64,000 nucleotides of DNA from the NCBI RefSeq assembly GCF_017876405.1, contig NZ_JAGINW010000001.1, positions 3,981,203 to 4,045,202 on the forward strand, in the 5' to 3' direction. The notes under the pieces are model-generated. The model saw only the letters and a program-made list of their open reading frames with translations. It did not search any database and had not been told where the DNA came from. Numbering within the stretch: position 1 is the first letter of the stretch; each line of letters opens with the position of its first letter. Positions 53,972 to 63,371 of the stretch are shown here, in pieces. The DNA comes from Kibdelosporangium banguiense (GTDB taxonomy: Bacteria; Actinomycetota; Actinomycetes; Mycobacteriales; Pseudonocardiaceae). The translations under genes and the position numbers were made by a program.

Positions 53972-54724
53972 CTAACGCCTGTCTCCGGAGATCGCGTCGT
54001 GGATCCAGTCGTTGAACGCGGGCAACGACAGGTTGGCGAACCATGTGTTGGCGCCACGGTGGTTACTGGACGTTCCAAGCAGGACGTACCGAAACTCGCC
54101 GTCCACAGTCATCTCGGTGAATGCCGGACCACCGCTGTCCTCAGGGCGGATGCCGGTGTCCCGGCTGGGAGCGTCGGCGCAGAACCACTGTCGTCCGGTT
54201 CTGGCACAAGTGTTCGTCGCCTTGAAATTCAGTTCACGGGCGCGGTAGACGGTCCCCTGCTGTTGTCTGGTCTTGCCATAGCCGGCGACCGTGATCTCGC
54301 TGCCGGGCCTGGTCGGGCTGGTGTCACCGGAAGCGACCACACTGATGGGCCTGACGAACACCGGGTGTTCGAGCGTGAGCAGGGCGATGTCCGCGTTGCG
54401 GGCATCGGCTATGCCACTGGGATGGCGCTCGGTCCGAATCACCCCGACCCTGAAACCGGAGAAGGGCGGGGGCAGCCCAAGGAAATGAGCAAACCACCCG
54501 CTCGGGGTGCCGGTCTCCTTGCCGACACAGTGCGCGGCGGTCAGTACGTGCCTGGCCGACACGAGTGAACCGGAACAGTAGCCCTCGGCCTCGTTACCGA
54601 CCTTCACCAGCCAGGGGTACCTGCCCGGTGACACCTCGGCGCCTCCCGTGATCGCCGAGGCGCTGCCTGCCGGCAACACGACAACGGCAAGTATGCAGCT
54701 CAGCACCACACCAAAATATTTCAT
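53972..54724 (-). CDS. Secreted S1-family serine protease
   Basis: ATG 54724 with GAAGGG upstream gives 250 residues. A signal peptide ends in SASA before ITGGAEVSPGRYPWLVKVG, so there is no long pro-region. LTAAHC, NADIALLTLE and EDSGGPAF supply His, Asp and Ser. The residue before Asp-Ser is Glu where nearly all S1 enzymes have Gly, which contributes its backbone amide to the oxyanion hole. Cysteine positions are reduced compared with trypsin. Confidence 0.9.
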   Translation of the reverse strand: MKYFGVVLSCILAVVVLPAGSASAITGGAEVSPGRYPWLVKVGNEAEGYCSGSLVSARHVLTAAHCVGKETGTPSGWFAHFLGLPPPFSGFRVGVIRTERHPSGIADARNADIALLTLEHPVFVRPISVVASGDTSPTRPGSEITVAGYGKTRQQQGTVYRARELNFKATNTCARTGRQWFCADAPSRDTGIRPEDSGGPAFTEMTVDGEFRYVLLGTSSNHRGANTWFANLSLPAFNDWIHDAISGDRR

Positions 54725-55154
54725 GCCGCCCTTCACAATCGTTGCGTCCAGCATGATCAATGTCTTCAGCTACAAGGATTCGCGGCCGGCCTGCGTAACG
54801 ACCGCAGCTCTGTCCGAAATGGACTAACTTCTGCCCTGGAGCGGCGGCGCGATTGAGGAGCGCCACCCTTCCAGCAATCCTCGTACACCGTAGGGCGGTC
54901 ACGGCGCTCTAGGAGAGAGCCTTTGAGTTGGCCACTCGGATCCCCTGTACGACCGGAGTCGCGCCACCTGTCCGGCTTGAGGTCGCCTGGCCGCCTCGCA
55001 TCCAACTATCCGTCCAAACGGGGTCAATCCCGGAAAACTATCCGAAAAGGACTGTAGTCGGAAGTGCTCCTGTTGCGGATACATCCGCTATGGCCGTTGG
55101 GAAGGACGGGATCGGCTTGGGCTGCTGTACGTACGAAATTCGTATGACCCGGGA
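54725..55154. other. 430-bp gap with no recognised gene
   Basis: No frame here reads as a convincing protein. A short palindrome, TACGAA-A-TTCGTA (55132-55144), is just downstream of the zinc-ribbon gene end. The region is likely the promoter side of the protease plus non-coding DNA. Confidence 0.4.
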
Positions 55155-55592
55155 TCAGCCGGCGGCGCATGCTGGATACCCGGTGAACAGGGCGGACTCC
55201 GTTCGCCGGCCCTGTTCACCGGGTTGCTTTCGAGTCGGCACCGAGTCGCGGTGCAACCGCCATGCGGCCATGCTCGCCCGGCACGTCCGCACGATCTGGC
55301 GGCTGGCCAGCGTGGTCGGAACCTCACCGCAGCTCGGGCACGACATCGATACCGTCCCGTTGACCTCGTCGATCGCGATCAACTGCGCGCACTCGCACCG
55401 GCGGCACCAGCGGTGCCCGGTCACCGGGATGGCGTGCAGTGGCGAGCTGACGCACTGGTGAATCCACCTGCGGTGCACCGGGCACGAGAGCCGTTCATGA
55501 GGAGACAGCCGTCCGAGTTCCTCGTCGCGATCCTCGCGGCCGAGCACAGCGTCCAACGGTTCCGCAGCCCTGCGAATGCTGGTGACCGACAT
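55155..55592 (-). CDS. Zinc-ribbon hypothetical protein
   Basis: This 145-residue protein starts at ATG 55592. It has HRWCRRCECAQLIAIDE and VSMSCPSCGEVPTTLASRQI followed by RTCRASMAAWR. The CxxC pair and CPxC pair form a probable zinc ribbon. I recall similar small proteins in many actinomycetes, with unknown function. The end overlaps a 13-bp hairpin at 55181-55221. Confidence 0.72.
   Translation of the reverse strand: MSVTSIRRAAEPLDAVLGREDRDEELGRLSPHERLSCPVHRRWIHQCVSSPLHAIPVTGHRWCRRCECAQLIAIDEVNGTVSMSCPSCGEVPTTLASRQIVRTCRASMAAWRLHRDSVPTRKQPGEQGRRTESALFTGYPACAAG
55181..55221. terminator. 13-bp hairpin in the 3' end of the zinc-ribbon gene
   Basis: CGGTGAACAGGGC (55181-55193) pairs perfectly with GCCCTGTTCACCG (55209-55221) around 15 bases. 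It lies 26 bases before the gene's stop, inside codons, so it could be a terminator for the gene or a fold within its mRNA. Confidence 0.5.
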
Positions 55593-55755
55593 CGTGATCG
55601 CCTCGCTTCGAGTAGACCCTCACTGGCTTTCACCAGTATGGATTCGGCAAGGCCTCGGGCCACCGGGAGAACTACCTGATTGGGTACTGGTCTGTGCGCG
55701 TTTCCGGACAGCGGCTGAGGGCTTCGGACTCAGCCGGGCAACGGGGTTGCCCAGT

Positions 55756-56082
55756 TCAGTGCTCGTCGTAGTGGTCTCCATGAGCGGCGTGCCGGTGGCC
55801 GTCGTGCACATAGTCAACGTGATCACCGTGCGGCACCGCAACGTGGCCGCAATTCTCACCGTGCTTGTGGTCGTGCCCGTCGTGCGAGGCATATTCGGTC
55901 ATCTCACACTCGTCGTAGTGACCCGCGTGGACCCGGTGCAAGTGGCCGTCATGCACGTAATCCACGTGACTGTCGTGCGGGATGGCAACGTGGCCACAGC
56001 CTTCACCGTGCACGTGGTAGTGGCCGACGTGCTCGATGTGAGCGATTGTCAGAGATGCCAGCATTCCACGGTCCCTAGTCAT
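55756..56082 (-). CDS. Histidine-rich metal-binding protein with internal repeat
   Basis: ATG 56082 with AAAGGG 6 bases upstream gives 108 residues. Histidine makes up about a fifth of the protein. Two copies of a unit are seen, one with CGHVAIPHDSHVDYVHDGH and one with CGHVAVPHGDHVDYVHDGH. No signal peptide is evident. It likely binds Zn, Ni, Co or Cu, as storage or chaperone. It is divergent from the MFS gene. Confidence 0.85.
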   Translation of the reverse strand: MTRDRGMLASLTIAHIEHVGHYHVHGEGCGHVAIPHDSHVDYVHDGHLHRVHAGHYDECEMTEYASHDGHDHKHGENCGHVAVPHGDHVDYVHDGHRHAAHGDHYDEH

Positions 56083-56278
56083 GATTCGCCCTTTCCGAAA
56101 TCGCAAAGTCCACCCGAACGCTTATCCGACGATGGGATGTTTGCCCTGTTGTGTACGTCACTTTTTCCTTGTGTCGGACATCCCGCAAGAGCATATTCGG
56201 GTGATCGTTCGGCGTATTCTTGCCAATGTCGCATTCTGGCCTCGCTGAGCGCTTGTATCGCCGACTTTCGCGCTGGTT

Positions 56279-56296
56279 TTGGCCAATAGTGGCCAA
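56279..56296. promoter_or_regulatory. TTGGCCA-ATAG-TGGCCAA palindrome
   Basis: This 7-bp-arm palindrome lies in the 380-bp divergent region between the histidine-rich protein and the MFS gene. It is a candidate operator for a metal-responsive or other regulator; no regulator gene is nearby. Confidence 0.4.
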
Positions 56297-56463
56297 TGGT
56301 CAAAACTCGCCAACCCGCCGGGTGGTTTTCTTTTGTTCACGTTCGGACCACGGATTGGACGTGAATGATGGATAAAAATGTTCCTCTCTCGTGGTGCATC
56401 ATTCTTGGCCGGATATCTCCGTCTGGCGTGTGCCGCCCACGCGGCCGTGGAAGGGCGAACAAC

Positions 56464-57729
56464 GTGTACCTGTCCAACATCGGCCGAGAGGACTGCGGCA
56501 CGGTGTCCCGGCGTAAGCCCGGCGCGATCGGTTCGAACGTCGTCGCACTGGGGACCGTCAGTCTGGTCACCGACATCTCCGCCGAGATGGTCACCGCGAT
56601 CCTGCCGATCTACCTCGTGCTCGGCCTGCATCTGAGCCCCGCGGTCTATGGGCTGGTCGACGGCCTTTACACCGGAGCGACCGCGCTGCTGCGGATAGTC
56701 GGCGGTTACCTCGCTGACCGGGTGCGCAAGCGTAAGACCGTCGCGGGCATCGGCTACGCGCTCTCCGCGGCCGCGAAGCTGGGCCTGGTCGCGGCCGGCG
56801 CGTCGGCGACCGCGATCGGCGCCGCGATCACCATCGACCGGACCGGCAAAGGGCTGCGGACGGCACCGCGTGACGCACTGATCACCCTGTCCGTGCCGGA
56901 ATCCATGCTCGGCCGAGCCTTCGGGGTGCACCGCGCGATGGACAGCGCGGGCGCGTTCGCCGGTCCGCTGGTCGCGCTCGGGGTACTCGCTGTGGTCGGC
57001 TCGTCCGCGAGTGCCGGCGCGTTCAACGCCGTGTTCGTCACCAGCTTCTGCATCGCCGCGATCGGCGTGCTACTGCTCGTGCTGTTCGTCCGCGACCACC
57101 AGGCCCCACGCCCAGCCGTTGGAAGGGTGTCACCACGCGCGGTTCTTACCCTCTTGCGCGACGCCGGGGTGCGCCGACTGTTCCTTGCCGCCTGCGTACT
57201 CGGGATGGTGGCCATCGGCGATGGATTCGTGTACTTGTTGTTGCAGCGTAAGGAAGAAATCGCGCCCGGATGGTTTCCGCTGCTCGCCGTCGGCGTCAAC
57301 TTCGCCTACCTGCTGCTGGCCGCGCCACTCGGCGCGCTGGCCGACCGGTTCGGCCGGCTTCGGGTGGTGCTCTGCGGATATGGCGCCTTGGCCGTGGTCT
57401 ATCTGCAGCTTGCCGGGCCGGTTTCGGGGTGGCCGCTGCTCGTGATCACGCTCGGGTTGTACGGCGCCTTCTACGCCGCCACCGACGGAGTGCTGATGGC
57501 GCTCGCGGGCCCGATTCTGCCGGAGGCGTTGCGCACCACCGGGATCGCGCTCATCCAAACCGGACAAGCGCTCGCCTGCTTCGTCTCTTCCGTCCTCTTC
57601 GGACTGGCCTGGAGCGCCTGGGGCGCGGGCATGGCGACCGGACTGGCTGTGGGCGCTGCGGTGTTCGCGATCGTCATCACCCTGGTGCTCCTGGTCCCGC
57701 GCCCGGCTACGAAGGAGGATCAGCTGTGA
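56464..57729 (+). CDS. MFS transporter
   Basis: This protein has 421 residues from GTG 56464 (GGAAGGG upstream); GTG 56503 is also possible. About 12 helices are seen. SLVTDISAEMVTAILPIYLV, GGYLADRVRKRK (loop 2-3) and DRTGKGLRTAPRDALI are typical of a bacterial MFS group with the RTGKG motif, whose members are suggested to export drugs or metals. The substrate is unknown. It is coupled by GTGA to the TolB-like gene and faces a metal-binding protein. Confidence 0.85.
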   Translation: MYLSNIGREDCGTVSRRKPGAIGSNVVALGTVSLVTDISAEMVTAILPIYLVLGLHLSPAVYGLVDGLYTGATALLRIVGGYLADRVRKRKTVAGIGYALSAAAKLGLVAAGASATAIGAAITIDRTGKGLRTAPRDALITLSVPESMLGRAFGVHRAMDSAGAFAGPLVALGVLAVVGSSASAGAFNAVFVTSFCIAAIGVLLLVLFVRDHQAPRPAVGRVSPRAVLTLLRDAGVRRLFLAACVLGMVAIGDGFVYLLLQRKEEIAPGWFPLLAVGVNFAYLLLAAPLGALADRFGRLRVVLCGYGALAVVYLQLAGPVSGWPLLVITLGLYGAFYAATDGVLMALAGPILPEALRTTGIALIQTGQALACFVSSVLFGLAWSAWGAGMATGLAVGAAVFAIVITLVLLVPRPATKEDQL

Positions 57730-58718
57730 ACACCCGCATCCGAATCCTGATCGCGATCGTCGGTGTCGTGGCGCTCGCCACGGTTGCCGTCGTCTACATA
57801 GGACTAGCCGCCGCGCGCAACCGGGACGCGACCGCTGTCGGCACTGCCGGCGCGGTGACTCTCACCCGCGGCCCGAGGCTGCTCGTCCGGAGCACCGCGG
57901 ACGGGGACCGCGGACATCTGGTCACCGTTTCCGCGACTGATCCTGGCGGCCCACGCGCGGTGTCGCCGGTGTCCTGCACCCGGGTTCACGCCGCCGGCGG
58001 CACCGGACTCTGTCTGCGCCAGGACAGCGACCTCACGACCTACCTCGTCGTCCTCGACGAGCAGCTCAAGCAGAAGCGGGAAATCCCGCTGTTCGGCCTA
58101 CCCAGCCGAGCCAGGGTTTCGCCAAGTGGCCGGATGGTCACATGGACCGTGTTCGTCACCGGAGATTCCTACAGCGGAGGTAGGTTCTTCTCCACCCGCA
58201 CCGGCATCCTGGACACGACGACCGGCGAGGTCACGCGCACGTTGGAGGACTACGCGGTGACTGTGAACGGTGAGCCTTATCCGGTGGCGGACGTGAATTT
58301 CTGGGGTGTCACCTTCACGAAGGACGACAACCGGTTCTTCGCGACCATGTCGACCGGTGGCCACCGGTATCTCGTCGACGGTGATTTCGCGGCGCGCACC
58401 GTCCGTACGGTGCGGGAGAACGTCGAGTGCCCGTCGCTCTCCCCGGACGGTACGCGCCTGGCGTTCAAGTCCGCAGTAGACGGTGATCCGGCGAAGGGAT
58501 GGCGGCTGTCAGTGCTTGACCTGTCCACCGCTGCCGTGGCACCACTCGCGGAAACGCGCAATGTCGACGACCAGGCCGTGTGGATCGACGATCGCACCGT
58601 CGCCTACGCGATTCCCCGAGGTATTGACCATTCCGACGTCTGGTCGGTACCCGCGGACGGCTCCGGAACGCCACGCCTGCTTGTCCCTGATGGGGAATCC
58701 CCAGCGATGCTGGGGTGA
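57726..58718 (+). CDS. Membrane-anchored TolB/WD40-like beta-propeller protein
   Basis: GTG 57726 overlaps the MFS stop. The 330-residue protein has an N-terminal helix (ILIAIVGVVALATVAVVYIG) and an extracellular propeller with SPSGRMVTWTVF, LSPDGTRLAFKS, and WIDDRTVAYAIP repeats (PD40-like). It is probably a partner or sensor for the transporter. Its last 254 bases overlap the opposite-strand amidase frame. Confidence 0.8.
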   Translation: MNTRIRILIAIVGVVALATVAVVYIGLAAARNRDATAVGTAGAVTLTRGPRLLVRSTADGDRGHLVTVSATDPGGPRAVSPVSCTRVHAAGGTGLCLRQDSDLTTYLVVLDEQLKQKREIPLFGLPSRARVSPSGRMVTWTVFVTGDSYSGGRFFSTRTGILDTTTGEVTRTLEDYAVTVNGEPYPVADVNFWGVTFTKDDNRFFATMSTGGHRYLVDGDFAARTVRTVRENVECPSLSPDGTRLAFKSAVDGDPAKGWRLSVLDLSTAAVAPLAETRNVDDQAVWIDDRTVAYAIPRGIDHSDVWSVPADGSGTPRLLVPDGESPAMLG

Positions 58719-59634
58719 TTCTGGCCGCGATGATGGGGTGCATCTGCACCGGGACGATCTGATGGCTGGCCACGCTCCACCGGTACCCGGCGAACGTGCG
58801 ATCCTTGTTGGCGTAGAAGACCATATGGCCGTAACCGGCGCCGGTTTCCTTTGTGCTCGCGGTGATCCGAGTGTCCCGGTAGGCACCACTTTGGCCGACG
58901 CTGCCGTGCGCCTCTTTGGTGGTGTCGATGACCTCCACTACGTACGACCTGACGCCGTCAAGGGCTGGGCCGGTTTGCTCAAGGCCTGTGACTCGGCGTA
59001 CCAGCATGACGTGGCCGGTGGGGTCTTTCGACTCCGGATACTTGATCGCAATGAGGTCGCCCGGCCGCAGGTCGGTGACTTTCGTGATCTTCTTGAAGTG
59101 CGGGACCGGGTTGGCGTCATCCGCGATCGCGTCGTGGTAGTCGCGCGCGAACGGGCTGTAATTGCCGAAATGGGCTTTGAAAAAGCTGTCGGTGGCCCAC
59201 TGTGAGTAGGTGTGCTTCAGCGTTTCGGTGACGAACGAGGCGCATCGCGAGACGTTCTTGTAGGTGGACGGCCGGCCAGGCTGTCCCCATCGCACGATGG
59301 TCTCCTGCTGTTCCTGCCGGTACCAGTTGTACTTTCTCGCCTGGGGCCAGCCGATGGCATTGAGGTGGTCGATCAACTCCTCGGCAGCCCGTTGGTGCGG
59401 GACCTGCTGGTCGATCGCGCTGCGGCGGTGCCCACCATCCGCGTTGGCGCATAACCTTTCCGCGCCCGTTCGTGGACAGATATCCGGTGACGAGACGACA
59501 GTCCGCTGGTGGCCGGTGACGCGAGTGCCGGCGTGCGAAACCGGATCGGTGGTGTCGGCCCTCAGGGCCGCGATACTGGTTGACGGGAGACTCATACCTA
59601 GTGTCGCGGCAAGCGCGACGGAGATCGTCTTCAT
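58465..59634 (-). CDS. Secreted NlpC/P60-like amidase, C-terminus run-on
   Basis: ATG 59634 (MKTISVALAATLGMSLPSTS) gives a signal peptide. The mature part has RCASFVTETLKHTYSQW (candidate catalytic Cys) and DPTGHVMLVRRV (candidate His), like C40/CHAP-type cell-wall amidases. The expected end lies near HPIIAARIT (about 58725), but the frame goes on about 85 residues, Arg-rich, antisense to the TolB-like gene. A lost stop codon would explain it. The core protein is about 305 residues. Confidence 0.65.
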   Translation of the reverse strand: MKTISVALAATLGMSLPSTSIAALRADTTDPVSHAGTRVTGHQRTVVSSPDICPRTGAERLCANADGGHRRSAIDQQVPHQRAAEELIDHLNAIGWPQARKYNWYRQEQQETIVRWGQPGRPSTYKNVSRCASFVTETLKHTYSQWATDSFFKAHFGNYSPFARDYHDAIADDANPVPHFKKITKVTDLRPGDLIAIKYPESKDPTGHVMLVRRVTGLEQTGPALDGVRSYVVEVIDTTKEAHGSVGQSGAYRDTRITASTKETGAGYGHMVFYANKDRTFAGYRWSVASHQIVPVQMHPIIAARITPASLGIPHQGQAGVAFRSRPRVPTRRRNGQYLGESRRRRCDRRSTRPGRRHCAFPRVVPRQRWTGQALTAAIPSPDHRLLRT

Positions 59635-59697
59635 TGTTCCTCCAACTTGGGCAACTGATCGACGATTCGGTGCAGAGGGGGAAGGAACCGACACTTA

Positions 59698-59728
59698 GCG
59701 GAAGCACGCGCCATGCGCGTGCTTCCGC
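59698..59728 (-). terminator. Hairpin terminator after the secreted glycosidase-like gene
   Basis: A perfect 13-bp stem (59698-59710 with 59716-59728) with a 5-base loop lies 59 bases after the minus-strand gene ending at 59787. It also separates it from the amidase gene. Confidence 0.85.
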
Positions 59729-59786
59729 ACGTGGTTTCTCCGCCCTCGCCGAGATCGACCCCGGAGCCTCTTGATGTCGCTGAAGG

Positions 59787-61637
59787 TCAGCAGGGCTTCG
59801 CGGGTGCCGCCATGCCGGACTGGTCGGCCGGCTTGGGGCCGACTGCGTCGGTGACCGCATTGAGCGCCGCACACAGGCCGGATTTGGTCTTCTGCGGGAA
59901 CATCTCCTGCAGCGCGTACCAGTAGAAGCCGCCGCCCAGGCCGTGGTCGGTGGCCAGCGCCGCGCGGGTGTACTGGTCGACCATGTAGGAGCGAGCCTTC
60001 TCGATGCCGGCGTTGCCCATACCGTCGTCGCCCATCGGCCACACGCGGTTCATGTCCGCACACCACTCGTACACCGGCGCTTTCCGGCGCGCGGCGCGTC
60101 CGCACCAGTAGCCCAGTTCGCCGACGCCGACATTCATTTTCTTGTTGAGTTTCTTGGACAGTTCCGACACTCGCTTGTCCAGAGTGGACATGACCCGATC
60201 GACGGAGACGCCCAACGGGGCGTTGTCGGTATAGATCGACAGCAGCACGACGTCGACGTCGGCCATCAGGTCACGTTTCACCCCGTCGCCGTCTGTCCAT
60301 TGGAGATTGTCCGAGCCGGGGGCGATCCAGTTGAACGGCGAGTACGCCCAGGGCGTCTGCTGGGCAGTCGGGCCGCCCCGCAGGTCGGTGGACGGCCCCC
60401 ACGCGCCAAGCTCCCAGAACAGCGTCAGGGTGACGGGCGTCGTCGGGCTGTCCTGCTTGACCGCCCGCGCCGCCGCGCCGGCCTTGACGTGAATGCGGTC
60501 ACCCTGGGGCACCGGCTTACCGCAGCCGGGGTTGTCGACCCAGCAGCCGTTGACCTCGTTGCCGACCTCCCAAGCATCCATCCGCAGCCCCGGGTCGGCT
60601 GAACGCCCGTAGTGCTTGAGCAGGTTGCGTGTCCGCTTCAGGTACTGCGCGGTGGTCAGCTTGGCCGCGTCGGCCGAATCGAGGATCTCGCCCATCACCC
60701 GCAGGCCCGCCTTGTGGGCGTTCCTGATTGCTGTGTCATACCTGGCGAAGTCGACGGTCGTCCCATTCTCGTACTCGAAAACGATCCGTACCCAGCCGTA
60801 GCCTGACTGCTTGCCCAGCGGGGTGGTGGCCTTGACGATGCGAGGCCAGACGTTGTCGTAGAACGGCACCGACTCCGACTCGACGATGGTGGTACCCAGC
60901 CACGGTCGCGCGTCCTGGCCAGGTGGCGCCGCAACCATCCGCTGCTGGGCGACGCGTGGCCCGTAGTCGGCTATGAAGGCGTCATACGCGCTATGCAGGG
61001 CATTGAGTGCGCGTTCGCCGTGTCGTCCCTGTGTGGGCGGGGACGAGGAATTGCCTACCTTGCCGAGCTCGCTCGTGGCCCGGGTCAACGCGTTGGTGTA
61101 CGCCTCCGGCGGCCGGTAGCCGGGGACGGCGGCCACCCGTGCCCGCAGCTGGTCCTCGATGTCCTTGGCCGCCTGGTAGTTGAAGACCACCGGTTTGTCC
61201 GGCGCCTGGGCGTATCCCTTGCCGCCGTTGTCCATGATCACGTAGGAATAGCCTTTACCGGTCGGCCAGGCCAGCGCCAGCGCCGGTCCCTTGCCCGACC
61301 GCAGTTTCCGCGCGGTGAACGTCAGCCGGAAGTGACCGGCGCCGTCATCGGTCACCCGCACCTGGCCTGCCTTGCCGGGGATCGCCTCCAAAGTGTCCGG
61401 GTCGAGAAGTACTTCGCTCCAGCGCTCGTCATCCGGGTTCTTTTCCGAGCTGTGGTGGATCACCTTGAGCCCGTCGCCGACGCTCAGCCGTACCGGCGCC
61501 CCCGTTTTGTCGAGTGCGTAGAAGTCCACCAGCACCTGGTTGTTGCCGGCCTGCGCATCTCCTGCCGTCAGCGCGACTGTCGTCATCGCTGTTGTCAGGA
61601 TGGTCATCAGTTTCCGTCTCATGGACATCTGCTTCAT
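59787..61637 (-). CDS. Secreted glycosidase-like protein (clan A)
   Basis: ATG 61637 with AGGAGCGGAGG upstream gives 616 residues. A signal peptide (LMTILTTAMTTVALTAGDA) precedes a beta domain and a TIM barrel. The latter shows RMDAWEVGNEVNGCW (candidate acid/base Glu in NE) and NVGVGELGYWCG (candidate nucleophile Glu). The pattern is that of clan GH-A enzymes; the family number and substrate are not clear. A strong terminator follows. It is divergent from the OmpR-type regulator. Confidence 0.72.
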   Translation of the reverse strand: MKQMSMRRKLMTILTTAMTTVALTAGDAQAGNNQVLVDFYALDKTGAPVRLSVGDGLKVIHHSSEKNPDDERWSEVLLDPDTLEAIPGKAGQVRVTDDGAGHFRLTFTARKLRSGKGPALALAWPTGKGYSYVIMDNGGKGYAQAPDKPVVFNYQAAKDIEDQLRARVAAVPGYRPPEAYTNALTRATSELGKVGNSSSPPTQGRHGERALNALHSAYDAFIADYGPRVAQQRMVAAPPGQDARPWLGTTIVESESVPFYDNVWPRIVKATTPLGKQSGYGWVRIVFEYENGTTVDFARYDTAIRNAHKAGLRVMGEILDSADAAKLTTAQYLKRTRNLLKHYGRSADPGLRMDAWEVGNEVNGCWVDNPGCGKPVPQGDRIHVKAGAAARAVKQDSPTTPVTLTLFWELGAWGPSTDLRGGPTAQQTPWAYSPFNWIAPGSDNLQWTDGDGVKRDLMADVDVVLLSIYTDNAPLGVSVDRVMSTLDKRVSELSKKLNKKMNVGVGELGYWCGRAARRKAPVYEWCADMNRVWPMGDDGMGNAGIEKARSYMVDQYTRAALATDHGLGGGFYWYALQEMFPQKTKSGLCAALNAVTDAVGPKPADQSGMAAPAKPC

Positions 61638-61769
61638 GGCCTCCGCTCCTGTCGGTGCCCCGCGGGGATCTGCCCTGGGACAAGGAAACGGTTGCATGTG
61701 GATCATGAACGGATGATGAAGGACGACAAGTGACCCCGAGGATGGCCGAACTGCGGTGATACTGGGGGA

Positions 61770-62459
61770 GTGCGACTACTAGTGGTCGAAGACGACGCGG
61801 CGTTGGCCGCTGTCCTGCTTCGGGGGCTGCGTGACGAAAAACACGCGGTCGATCACGTCAGTACGTTGACGGTGGCGGAGGAAGCGTGTTCTGCCACGGA
61901 CTACGCGCTCGTGGTGCTGGATTTGGGCCTGCCGGACGGGGACGGGCTCGCGTTGTGCCGGCAGCTCAAAACCGAGGGCCGTACCCGGGTACTCGTGCTG
62001 ACCGCCCGAGACGGGTTGACCGACAAGGTGCGCGGGCTGGATGCCGGAGCGGACGACTATCTCACGAAGCCCTTTGACTTTCCGGAATTCGCGGCGCGGG
62101 TCCGGGCGTTGCTGCGGCGCCCGGTCACCTTGGGCGACACCAGCATCGAGGCCGGAGAGATACGCATGGACATGGCGGCTCACCAGGTGTGGCGTTCGGG
62201 CGTCCTCGTTCCGTTGACCCCCAAGGAGTTCACCCTTCTGCGATACCTGATGGTCCGGTTGGGGCAGGTAGTGACCCGCGCCGAGTTGCTCGAACAGGTG
62301 TGGGACATGAACTACGACGGATTGTCCAATGTCGTAGATGTGCACGTGGCGAGTTTGCGCCGCAAGCTCGATCTCTCGACCTCACATGTACGGTTGGAAA
62401 CGGTGCGTCGAGTCGGTTATCACTTGTACGTTGGTCGTACGTCCGATACCGGGAGTTGA
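61770..62459 (+). CDS. OmpR/PhoB-family response regulator
   Basis: This 229-residue protein starts at GTG 61770. Its receiver domain has VVEDDAALA, VLDLGLPDGDG (phospho-Asp), LTARD and KPFDFPE. The C-terminal winged helix has LTPKEFTLLRYLM, and NVVDVHVASLRRKL binds DNA. The GGGGGA before the GTG has almost no spacer. It is followed by a kinase gene after 2 bases. Confidence 0.93.
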   Translation: MRLLVVEDDAALAAVLLRGLRDEKHAVDHVSTLTVAEEACSATDYALVVLDLGLPDGDGLALCRQLKTEGRTRVLVLTARDGLTDKVRGLDAGADDYLTKPFDFPEFAARVRALLRRPVTLGDTSIEAGEIRMDMAAHQVWRSGVLVPLTPKEFTLLRYLMVRLGQVVTRAELLEQVWDMNYDGLSNVVDVHVASLRRKLDLSTSHVRLETVRRVGYHLYVGRTSDTGS

Positions 62460-62461
62460 CA

Positions 62462-63340
62462 GTGCACCTGCGACGGCTGCGGACCCGCCTCACACTGACC
62501 ACAGCGTTGCTCGTTGTGTTCGTGCTTGGTGGCGCGGGAGTTTGCGTCGCGGCCGGCGATCTCGGCGGGACAGATGTGATGGTCAGCCATCCGTGGTGGG
62601 CCATCGTCGCCGTCGCCGGCGTCGCCGCCACGCTGGTGCTGGCTGTCTGGTTGATCACCGGCAGGATGATGCGACCTGTGACGCTCAGTCAGCGTGTCCA
62701 GCGGGACTTCCTGGCCGACGCGGCGCACGAGCTGCGTACGCCCCTTGCGGTCATTCAGGCGTCAGCGAGCCATGCCCTGTCCAGGCCGAGGGACGCCGCG
62801 GACTACGTGTCCGCGCTCACCGAGGTCCGCGCGGCTGCCGAGCGGGCCAGCACTGGCGTCCTGTTACTACTCGACCTCAGCCGGATCGAGACTGGATCAG
62901 TCGAGCTGGTCCGCGCTCCACTGCGGTTGGATCTGCTCGCTGAGGAGGTCGTCGCCTCGGCTGTCGCCGGCGGCGCTCCGGTCGAGCTGCTCTCCGCCAC
63001 CCCTGCCGTGGTCGACGCGGACTACGCGTTGCTTCGCCATGCGATGGACAACGTGCTGCGCAACGCTGTCGATCGTGCCGATCACGTCAGAGTGACCGTG
63101 ACCACAAAGGATGGAGAGGTTGTGATCACGGTCACCGACGACGGACCGGGGTTCCACCCGAATCTGCTGCCGCACATCTTCCGTCGCTTCACCAGAGGCG
63201 ACGCCCGCGGCCACGGCATCGGCCTGGCTCTCGTGCGGTCAGTCCTCGTCCTGCACGGTGGACGGGTCGAGGCCGCCAACCGGCCGGAGGGCGGGGCCGA
63301 CGTTCGCCTTGTGCTTCCGCTGAGTGACGGAGCCTCTTAG
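62462..63340 (+). CDS. Sensor histidine kinase
   Basis: GTG 62462 gives 292 residues. Two helices (TLTTALLVVFVLGGAGVCVA and WWAIVAVAGVAATLVLAVWL) flank a very short outside loop, so it likely senses within the membrane. DAAHELRTPLAVIQ (phospho-His), MDNVLRNAVD (N box), DDGPGF (G1) and GHGIGLALV (G2) are intact. It pairs with the upstream regulator. Confidence 0.92.
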   Translation: MHLRRLRTRLTLTTALLVVFVLGGAGVCVAAGDLGGTDVMVSHPWWAIVAVAGVAATLVLAVWLITGRMMRPVTLSQRVQRDFLADAAHELRTPLAVIQASASHALSRPRDAADYVSALTEVRAAAERASTGVLLLLDLSRIETGSVELVRAPLRLDLLAEEVVASAVAGGAPVELLSATPAVVDADYALLRHAMDNVLRNAVDRADHVRVTVTTKDGEVVITVTDDGPGFHPNLLPHIFRRFTRGDARGHGIGLALVRSVLVLHGGRVEAANRPEGGADVRLVLPLSDGAS

Positions 63341-63371
63341 TCTGTCCAGTTAGATCAGTCGCCCACATGGA

